Shown here piece by piece: positions 6,829 through 11,965 of a DNA stretch of 11,965 bases (position 1 is its first letter; each line of letters begins with the position of its first letter). The notes under the pieces are model-generated. The model searched no databases and was not told the DNA's origin. It saw only the letters and a list, made by a program, of their open reading frames with translations. The position numbers and the translations under genes were made by a program. Source of the stretch: JBMOPD01 sp049323615 (lineage in GTDB: Bacteria > Bacillota > Desulfotomaculia > Desulfotomaculales > Desulfocucumaceae); NCBI GenBank assembly GCA_049323615.1, contig JBMOPD010000018.1:1-11965 (forward strand). Reading direction: 5' to 3'.

Positions 6829-9501
6829 ATGACAGGCCGAAAGCACCATCCCGGCACAGACATGCCCACCGCTTACGATCCGGGTGCTGTGGAATCCAAA
6901 TGGTACAGCTTCTGGGAGAAGAATAAATTCTTTCATGCCGCGGTGAAACCGGACAAGGCCCCCTTTTGTATTGTCATGCCGCCGCCCAATGTTACCGGGC
7001 AGCTGCACATGGGACATGCCCTGGACAATACACTGCAGGACATACTGACCCGCTGGCGGAGGATGCAGGGATACAACACCCTCTGGCTGCCGGGTACGGA
7101 CCACGCCGGAATAGCTACCCAGGCCAAGGTGGAAGAGCAGTTGGCCCGGGAGGGGCTGTCCAGGCACCAGTTGGGCAGGGAAAAGTTCCTGGAGCGGGTA
7201 TGGGAATGGAAGGAGCAGTACGGCGGACGCATTACCAACCAGTTGAGGCGGCTGGGATCTTCCTGCGACTGGGACCGGGAAAGGTTTACCATGGACGAGG
7301 GCTGCTCCGAGGCAGTGCTGGAAGTTTTCCTGCAGCTCTACAACAAGGGTCTTATTTACAGGGACTACTACATTACCAACTGGTGCCCAAAATGCCAGAC
7401 CACCATATCGGATATTGAAGTGGAGCACCTGGATAAGCCCGGGCATTTTTACTACATTAAATACCCGGTCAAGGACAGCGACGATTTCATTCCCATCGCC
7501 ACCACCCGCCCGGAGACAATGCTGGGCGACGTGGCGGTGGCGGTCCACCCCGGCGACAAGCGCTACCGGCGCCTGGTGGGCAAAACGCTGATCCTGCCGG
7601 TGGCCGGGAGGGAAATCCCGGTTATCGAGGATGAGTACGTGGACCCGGAATTCGGGACCGGGGCGGTTAAAATCACGCCGGCCCACGATCCCAACGATTT
7701 TGAGGTGGGGAACCGCCACAACCTCCCGCAGATCCAGGTGATTGACAGGAACGCGGTGATGACCGGGGAGGCCGGCAAATACAAGGGTCTTGACCGCTGG
7801 GAGTGCCGCAAGCGGCTGGTCAAGGAACTGGACGCCCTGGGGTACCTGATCAGGGTTGACGACCACACCCATGCCATCGGCCACTGCTACCGCTGCTCCA
7901 ACGTGATTGAGCCCATGCTGTCGAAACAGTGGTTTGTACGCATGAAGCCCCTGGCGGAACCCGCCATCCGGGTGGTGAATGAAGGCAGGCTGCGCTTTGT
8001 CCCGGAAAGGTTCACCAAAATATACCTGAACTGGATGGAGAACATCAGGGACTGGTGTATCTCCAGGCAGCTCTGGTGGGGGCACAGGATACCCGTGTGG
8101 TACTGCGGGGACTGCGGGGAAATGATTGCCTGCAAGACTACCCCGGCAAAGTGCCCGTCCTGCGGAAGCGCCAACCTGGAACAGGACCCCGATGTCCTGG
8201 ACACCTGGTTTTCCTCCGGACTCTGGCCCTTCTCGACTCTGGGCTGGCCCCGGAAAACGCTGGACCTGGCCTATTTCTACCCCACCTCGGTGCTGGTGAC
8301 CGGAAGGGACATCATATTCTTCTGGGTCGCCCGCATGATTTTCAGCGGGTTGGAATTCATGGACGATGTTCCTTTCCGGGAAGTGTTCATCCACGGCCTG
8401 GTTCTGGACGCGCTGGGCAGGAAGATGAGCAAGTCCCTGGGCAACGGGGTGGATCCCATAGACGTGATAGAGAGCCACGGGGCCGACAGCCTGCGCTTTA
8501 TGCTGGTGACCGGCAACACGCCGGGTAACGATCTGCGCTTCCACTTTGAAAGGCTGGAGGGGGCCAGGAATTTCGCCAACAAGATATGGAACGCCTCCAG
8601 GTTCGTGCTGATGAACCTGTACGACTACGAACACGGGCCGGATCCGGCGCGGGAAAAGCTCTCACTGGCCGACAGGTGGATATACAGCCGCTTCCAGTCG
8701 GTGGTGGAGGGGGTAACAAGCAGCCTGGAAAATTATGAACTGGGTGAGGCTGCCCGGATCCTCTACGAGTTTATCTGGAACGAGTTCTGCGACTGGTATA
8801 TCGAACTGGCCAAGCAGAGACTTTACGGCCATGACCCCGGGGACCGGTCCACCGCCCAGTACGTGCTGGCCGACGTCCTGCGGGGGACGCTGGAGCTCCT
8901 GCACCCCTTTATGCCCTTTATAACCGAGGATATCTGGCAGCGGCTGCCCGTCCCCAGGGGGGCCACCATCATGAAGGCGCCCTGGCCGGTTCCGCGCGGT
9001 GAATACCGGGACCCCGAAGCTGAAAGCGATATGGAAATACTGATGGAGATTATACGCTCCGTAAGGCATATCCGCAGCGAGATGAATGTGCCCCCGGGGA
9101 AAAAAGCAGATATTCTTATCGAGGCCCCGGATGACCGGACAAGGGACCTGATCCAGAAATGGTCCGGCTATGTGGAAAACCTGGCCGCGGGCAGGACTCA
9201 AATCAGGGCCGGGCTGGCCGAAAAACCCGGCCAGGCGGCCCATGCGGTGGCCAGGGGGGCGGAAATATATGTGCCCCTCAAGGGACTGATCGATATTGGC
9301 CAGGAAACTGCCCGCCTGGCCAAAGAACTGAACCTGGTGGAAAAGGATTTGAGCCGGGTGAGGGGCAAGCTTTCCAACGAGGGCTTTTTGAATAAGGCCC
9401 CCGCTGATGTGATTGAAAAGGAGCGGGCCAAGGAAAATGAGCTGTCCGGAAAGCAGGCTTTAATAACCAAACGCCTGAAAATGCTGGGGAAAACAGTATA
9501 A
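6829..9501 (+). CDS. valS: Valyl-tRNA synthetase
   Basis: ValS charges tRNA-Val with valine using ATP and edits misactivated threonine. The 890-residue protein has the class Ia layout. The HIGH-type motif is HMGH (60-63). The CP1 editing domain includes TTRPET (225-230) and GTGAVKITPAHDPND (276-290). The KMSKS motif is intact (532-536). The anticodon-binding domain contains EFCDWYIELAK (about 652-662), and a C-terminal coiled coil spans about 826-890, as in bacterial ValS. Cysteine pairs at 186/189, 353/356, 426/429 and 442/445 suggest bound zinc. The ATG at 6829 has AGGGGG seven bases upstream. The next ATG (6862) has no such site, so the first start was chosen. Expression should be set by the T-box leader upstream. 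A 12-bp hairpin follows the stop codon. In many Firmicutes folC comes directly after valS; here a minus-strand zinc-ribbon gene intervenes. Confidence 0.98.
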   Translation: MTGRKHHPGTDMPTAYDPGAVESKWYSFWEKNKFFHAAVKPDKAPFCIVMPPPNVTGQLHMGHALDNTLQDILTRWRRMQGYNTLWLPGTDHAGIATQAKVEEQLAREGLSRHQLGREKFLERVWEWKEQYGGRITNQLRRLGSSCDWDRERFTMDEGCSEAVLEVFLQLYNKGLIYRDYYITNWCPKCQTTISDIEVEHLDKPGHFYYIKYPVKDSDDFIPIATTRPETMLGDVAVAVHPGDKRYRRLVGKTLILPVAGREIPVIEDEYVDPEFGTGAVKITPAHDPNDFEVGNRHNLPQIQVIDRNAVMTGEAGKYKGLDRWECRKRLVKELDALGYLIRVDDHTHAIGHCYRCSNVIEPMLSKQWFVRMKPLAEPAIRVVNEGRLRFVPERFTKIYLNWMENIRDWCISRQLWWGHRIPVWYCGDCGEMIACKTTPAKCPSCGSANLEQDPDVLDTWFSSGLWPFSTLGWPRKTLDLAYFYPTSVLVTGRDIIFFWVARMIFSGLEFMDDVPFREVFIHGLVLDALGRKMSKSLGNGVDPIDVIESHGADSLRFMLVTGNTPGNDLRFHFERLEGARNFANKIWNASRFVLMNLYDYEHGPDPAREKLSLADRWIYSRFQSVVEGVTSSLENYELGEAARILYEFIWNEFCDWYIELAKQRLYGHDPGDRSTAQYVLADVLRGTLELLHPFMPFITEDIWQRLPVPRGATIMKAPWPVPRGEYRDPEAESDMEILMEIIRSVRHIRSEMNVPPGKKADILIEAPDDRTRDLIQKWSGYVENLAAGRTQIRAGLAEKPGQAAHAVARGAEIYVPLKGLIDIGQETARLAKELNLVEKDLSRVRGKLSNEGFLNKAPADVIEKERAKENELSGKQALITKRLKMLGKTV

Positions 9502-9506
9502 AAGCC

Positions 9507-9534
9507 GGAAACCGGGACGCTTGTCCCGGTTTCC
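9507..9534. terminator. Perfect 12-bp hairpin between convergent valS and zinc-ribbon gene
   Basis: GGAAACCGGGAC (9507-9518) pairs perfectly with GTCCCGGTTTCC (9523-9534) around a GCTT loop, starting five bases after the valS stop. There is no proper U-tract on the plus strand. On the minus strand the stem is followed by GGCTTTTAT. It probably ends transcription from both sides, though each U-tract is poor. Confidence 0.6.
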
Positions 9535-9555
9535 AGGCCTTACGGGTATTCAGTT

Positions 9556-9753
9556 TTAATTCTGTCTGTGCGGAAGGTTCAAAGCCAGGGGCCTAATCTC
9601 TCCCGTTCCCATTTCCCCGCTCTGGTAAGCAGTTTCGTAGATGTTGTAATCAGGCTGTTTGCTTATGTCCTCGTGGCAGTATGGGCAGATCCACCTTTCC
9701 CCGGAGGCGCTGAAACTAACCATTTTACACTGAGGACAATACTTTTTTCTCAT
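9556..9753 (-). CDS. Small zinc-ribbon protein of unknown function
   Basis: The 65-residue product carries two cysteine pairs, CPQC (6-9) and CPYC (23-26), separated by 13 residues, which fits a single-zinc ribbon knuckle. The N-terminus is basic (MRKK) and the rest is polar with no membrane segment. I know no named family for it; small zinc ribbons often act in nucleic-acid or protein contacts, but that is only family background. The ATG at 9753 was preferred because AGGGTGG lies five bases upstream. A GTG three codons earlier (9762) would add MVW and lacks a clear ribosome binding site. The gene converges on valS and diverges from folC. The spaced cysteines, the ribosome binding site and the closing hairpin favour a real gene. 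Confidence 0.6.
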   Translation of the reverse strand: MRKKYCPQCKMVSFSASGERWICPYCHEDISKQPDYNIYETAYQSGEMGTGEIRPLALNLPHRQN

Positions 9754-9926
9754 CCAAACCACCCTAATTAATTCTCTACCAACTCTTATGCCAGAATCCC
9801 TTATAACCCGCCTAATAATTTAACATATTTTTAGAAAAAATTAAAGGAACCAGGGGTAGAAAATTTCGATAAATTTCTCTCGAAACTATTCAGCCCTTAA
9901 ACCCCAAGGGATATATTTTGTGAACC

Positions 9927-10007
9927 ATGAGTACCAGCCAGGGATTTTTCAAATGGATTTGTCGAATATTCAACAAGATCAGCCGTCCCCCTGGGGATTA
10001 CGTTTAA
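9927..10007 (+). CDS. Possible very small ORF, amphipathic peptide
   Basis: ATG to TAA gives 26 residues, with a central GFFKWICRIFNKISR stretch that would form a basic, amphipathic helix. No ribosome binding site stands at a normal distance; AAGGGA is 15 bases upstream. It overlaps a Spo0A-like box. It may well be chance. Confidence 0.12.
   Translation: MSTSQGFFKWICRIFNKISRPPGDYV
9959..9966 (+). promoter_or_regulatory. Spo0A-box-like site 1
   Basis: TTGTCGAA matches the core TGTCGAA of the Spo0A binding box, and the T at 9958 extends it to TTTGTCGAA. It is 130 bases upstream of the folC ATG. Function is inferred from sequence alone. Confidence 0.35.
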
Positions 10008-10038
10008 GTATGTAATGGTAGGGTTTTATTGTTTTTCT

Positions 10039-10045
10039 GTCGAAA
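10039..10045 (+). promoter_or_regulatory. Spo0A-box-like site 2
   Basis: TGTCGAA occurs again 80 bases after site 1, in the same orientation, followed by AAA. It is 50 bases upstream of the folC ATG. Paired boxes are common at Spo0A targets, but a chance match is possible. Confidence 0.35.
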
Positions 10046-10083
10046 ATACCCTGGGTGACCAGAAGTCAACGGCTTTAATCTTT

Positions 10084-10090
10084 AAGGGGG
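10084..10090 (+). promoter_or_regulatory. Ribosome binding site that fixes the folC start
   Basis: AAGGGGG ends five bases before the ATG at 10096. The same layout, AGGGGGTTTTTAT then ATG, precedes valS. An upstream in-frame ATG at 10015 has no such site and would add 27 residues unlike FolC. Confidence 0.8.
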
Positions 10091-10095
10091 TTTTT

Positions 10096-11373
10096 ATGAA
10101 TTACCGGGAAGCTATGGAATACATGCAGAACTTGACCAAGTTCGGGTTTAATTTCGGACTGGGCAGAATTACCGAACTGCTGAGGAGATTCGATAATCCC
10201 CACCTGAAATTAAGGGTAATACACGTCGGGGGGACAAACGGCAAAGGGTCCACCTCGGCCATGATCCACTCCATACTCAGGGAGTCGGGCTGCCGCGTGG
10301 GTCTGTACACATCGCCGCACCTCCATTCATATACCGAAAGGTACATTATAAACGGGCAAAGGATTCCGGAACAGACTTATGCCGAATTGATTACGGAACT
10401 GAGGCCCCATCTTGACGACATGGTTAAAAAGGGCTTTGAACACCCCACTGAATTTGAGGTGGGGACGGCCATGGGGTTTATTTATTTTTACCGGGAGAAG
10501 GTGGATTACCTGGTGCTGGAGGTGGGGCTGGGGGGGGCCATCGATTCCACCAATGTGGTCCTGCCGGCGGTGTCGGTTATTACCAACGTGTCCATGGACC
10601 ACATGGAGTACCTGGGCGGCACCGTGAAGGAAATAGCCGCGGTAAAGGCCGGCATTATAAAGGAAGGTATACCCCTGGTCACCGCGGCCGGCGGTGATGC
10701 CCTGGAAGTAATACTGGACAGAAGCAGGGAGCTGAATGCCCCGGTGACCATAGTGGGCAGGGACGTCGTATGGCGGGAGGCAAGCCGCGGGCCGGAAGGC
10801 CAGCACCTGGACATATACGGGGTGAAAGGGGAGTACAGGGATATTTTTCTGCCCTTGTTGGGCAGGCACCAGCAGGTCAATGCGGCTACCGCCGTGGCGG
10901 CGGTGGAGGTGCTGATGGACAGTTGCGCTGTTGAGCGGGGGATCTCCCGCACGGTCTGGCCGGCCAGGCTGGAGGCGGTGAATAAAAGGCCGGCGGTGAT
11001 TATCGACGCCGCCCATAACTATGATGGCGCCGTTTCCCTGCGGAAGGCTATTAATGAATATTTCCCGGGAAAAAGGCTGGTCCTGGTGCTGGGCATGCTG
11101 GGTGACAAGGAGCGGTCCAAGGTGGTGGCCGAACTGGCCCCGGGCGCCGCGGCGGTTATCGTCACCAGGCCCAACAGCCCGCGGGCGGGGGACTGGGAGC
11201 TGCTGGCGGACGAGGCCGGAAAATATGCCGGCCGGGTAGAGAAAATTGAAAGTATCGCCGGGGCGGTACAGGCCGGGATGGCCATGGCCGGCCCGGAGGA
11301 CCTGGTGGTAATCACAGGGTCCTTCTATATGGTGGCCGAAGCCAGGGAAATGTTTGTGCATAAAGTATTTTAA
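10096..11373 (+). CDS. folC: Bifunctional folylpolyglutamate synthase / dihydrofolate synthase
   Basis: FolC joins glutamate to dihydropteroate and adds further glutamates to folates, using ATP in the cytosol. The chosen start gives 425 residues, normal for the family. The Mur-ligase-like ATP-binding domain shows the P-loop GGTNGKGST (45-53), then TSPHLHSYTERYIINGQ (72-88), EVGLGG (142-147), SMDHMEYLG (166-174) and IAAVKAGIIK (180-189), whose Lys184 matches the carbamylated lysine. The C-terminal domain has WPARLE (288-293) and DAAHN (304-308). The family usually has Glu just before that Lys (EKAGI); here it is Val183, a mild oddity that need not affect catalysis. The ATG at 10096 is set by a good ribosome binding site. 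Two Spo0A-like boxes lie upstream. The gene converges on an XRE regulator across a short hairpin. Which of the two activities dominates cannot be told from sequence. Confidence 0.95.
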   Translation: MNYREAMEYMQNLTKFGFNFGLGRITELLRRFDNPHLKLRVIHVGGTNGKGSTSAMIHSILRESGCRVGLYTSPHLHSYTERYIINGQRIPEQTYAELITELRPHLDDMVKKGFEHPTEFEVGTAMGFIYFYREKVDYLVLEVGLGGAIDSTNVVLPAVSVITNVSMDHMEYLGGTVKEIAAVKAGIIKEGIPLVTAAGGDALEVILDRSRELNAPVTIVGRDVVWREASRGPEGQHLDIYGVKGEYRDIFLPLLGRHQQVNAATAVAAVEVLMDSCAVERGISRTVWPARLEAVNKRPAVIIDAAHNYDGAVSLRKAINEYFPGKRLVLVLGMLGDKERSKVVAELAPGAAAVIVTRPNSPRAGDWELLADEAGKYAGRVEKIESIAGAVQAGMAMAGPEDLVVITGSFYMVAEAREMFVHKVF

Positions 11374-11380
11374 ACCAAAT

Positions 11381-11407
11381 AAAAAAACGGCGCTTTTTTA
11401 AGCGCCG
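11381..11407 (-). terminator. Intrinsic terminator of the XRE gene, shared with folC
   Basis: CGGCGCTT (11388-11395) pairs with AAGCGCCG (11400-11407) around a 4-T loop. The A7 run at 11381-11387 reads as U7 directly after the stem on the minus strand, a textbook terminator. It touches the XRE stop codon at 11408-11410. On the plus strand it could also slow folC transcription but lacks a U-tract. Confidence 0.8.
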
Positions 11408-11764
11408 CTATCTTTCAATGACTTTAAACTTTTCGTGGAGGTAGGCAGGGTCATCCTCCACCGGCAATAGACTCAGGAGATCCCGTATAATTTTCAGCTT
11501 ATCCAGAGGGAGGCCGCTTATCATTCTTTGCACCTCAATCTTCAGCTTTTCCTCGGATTCCGCCGGTGAGTGTTTTGATTCCATAAGCAGAGAGGGGGAT
11601 ACGCCCAACCCCCAGGCAATTTTCTGCAGTGCCTTTATGCTTGGTGACTTGATGCCTCTTTCCACCTGGCTGATGAACTCATGGCTGTATCCGGCCCGCC
11701 TGGCCAGTTCGCTCTGAGATATCCCAAGCCGCAACCGCAAGCATTTTATCTGGTCGTGCAACAC
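11408..11764 (-). CDS. XRE-family helix-turn-helix transcriptional regulator
   Basis: The 118-residue protein begins with a Cro/C1-type helix-turn-helix (about 4-60): helix pair ISQSELARRAGYSHEFISQVERG (15-37), then SPSIKALQKIAWGLGVSPSLL. This is a single-domain DNA-binding fold. The rest (61-118) is a charged helical region with KLKIEVQRMISGL and LKIIRDLLSLL, likely for dimer contacts; no ligand domain or protease-like motif was recognised. The start is GTG at 11764, with GGGGGG ten bases upstream. A TTG one codon later is an alternative. A possible promoter is TTGCTT (11808-11813) and TTAAAT (11785-11790), 17 bases apart, but it would give a very short leader. It converges on folC and ends at a hairpin. 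Its target is unknown; autoregulation is common in this family. It resembles sporulation/competence-type SinR-like repressors only in domain plan. Confidence 0.85.
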   Translation of the reverse strand: MLHDQIKCLRLRLGISQSELARRAGYSHEFISQVERGIKSPSIKALQKIAWGLGVSPSLLMESKHSPAESEEKLKIEVQRMISGLPLDKLKIIRDLLSLLPVEDDPAYLHEKFKVIER

Positions 11765-11965
11765 TTGCCGCTTTCCCCCCCTGAATTTAATTTTATATTA
11801 TTTATAGAAGCAATCCTGCGATGAGGCCAAGTGTATTCAACTTATATCCGGTAAGTAGAAACCCAAAAACCAGTGAACACAAGGGCTGAAATGCCGAAAA
11901 ATCTGTAAAATTTTTAGCAAAAAAAGAGGAACACCGCTCAGTTTTAGGTAATTGGTAAAGTAACC
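11765..11965. other. Intergenic region to the right edge
   Basis: About 200 bases of AT-rich DNA upstream of the XRE gene. A G-rich ribosome binding site for that gene sits at 11775-11780. Apart from the possible minus-strand promoter near 11785-11813, I see no gene, repeat or RNA structure I can support. Confidence 0.5.

Larger units (their letters stand above)
9763..10095. other. AT-rich intergenic region before folC
   Basis: No established gene lies here. It holds an inverted repeat TTTCGA (9864-9869) with TCGAAA (9880-9885), a weak 5-bp hairpin (9894-9898 with 9906-9910), two Spo0A-box-like heptamers listed separately, and a 26-codon open frame at 9927-10007. No convincing promoter for folC was recognised, although TTTAAGTATGTAAT near 10003-10016 is AT-rich. 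No match to the tetrahydrofolate riboswitch was seen. Confidence 0.5.

Noticed and set aside
6774..6926. Possible short leader peptide before valS (starts MKKLTRKDLRVVKN)
   Set aside because: It overlaps the valS start in another frame, and the T-box already explains regulation.
6799..8634. A 611-codon minus-strand open frame opposite valS
   Set aside because: The plus strand encodes intact ValS with all motifs, and the antisense product shows only low-complexity composition.
10015..10095. Upstream in-frame ATG that would lengthen FolC by 27 residues
   Set aside because: It has no ribosome binding site, the extra residues do not resemble FolC, and the ATG at 10096 has a strong site.
9763..10095. 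Tetrahydrofolate riboswitch upstream of folC
   Set aside because: The gap is long enough, but I see none of the conserved elements or GC-rich pairing expected.
10327..11361. Long minus-strand open frame antisense to folC
   Set aside because: Shadow of folC, with no domain and no ribosome binding site seen.

Overview
The window looks like chromosomal housekeeping DNA from an anaerobic, spore-forming Firmicute, most likely a clostridial member of the Desulfotomaculum/Pelotomaculum (Peptococcaceae-like) group. The evidence is a sporulation-type LonB beside a classical LonA and EngB, a T-box leader in front of valS, G-rich Shine-Dalgarno sequences, GTG and TTG starts, and GC-rich genes separated by AT-rich gaps. 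The genus is inferred from this style and gene order; nothing in the window proves it.

Layout, left to right. Positions 1-120 hold a cluster of stem-loops that resembles the right end of an IS200/IS605-type element, where a TnpB guide (omega) RNA would lie. Then comes lonB (246-1970), closed by a strong hairpin. lon (2202-4625, TTG start) and engB (4622-5242) overlap by 4 bases and form an operon. The engB 3' end runs into a heptamer repeat with an inverted partner. A membrane-anchored NMT1/SsuA-like solute-binding protein (6357-5284, minus strand) converges on engB. A consensus promoter at 6452-6480 drives a T-box riboswitch (about 6501-6760), which controls valS (6829-9501). A perfect 12-bp hairpin separates valS from a small minus-strand zinc-ribbon gene (9753-9556). 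A roughly 340-base AT-rich gap with two Spo0A-box-like heptamers precedes folC (10096-11373). folC converges on a minus-strand XRE regulator (11764-11408) across a short terminator.

How the genes fit together. LonB, LonA and EngB cover protein quality control and 50S subunit assembly, and sit in an order common in Firmicutes (clpX would be expected just upstream). valS-folC is also a common Firmicute pair, here split by the zinc-ribbon gene on the opposite strand. ValS expression should respond to uncharged tRNA-Val through the T-box. The accessory pieces are the left-edge element remnant, the orphan binding protein, the zinc-ribbon protein, the XRE regulator and the heptamer repeat.

I found no strong evidence for an entirely new multi-gene system. 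The points most worth a second look are the left-edge RNA-like structure, the heptamer repeat that supplies the C-terminus of EngB, the paired Spo0A-like boxes before folC, and the orphan binding protein.
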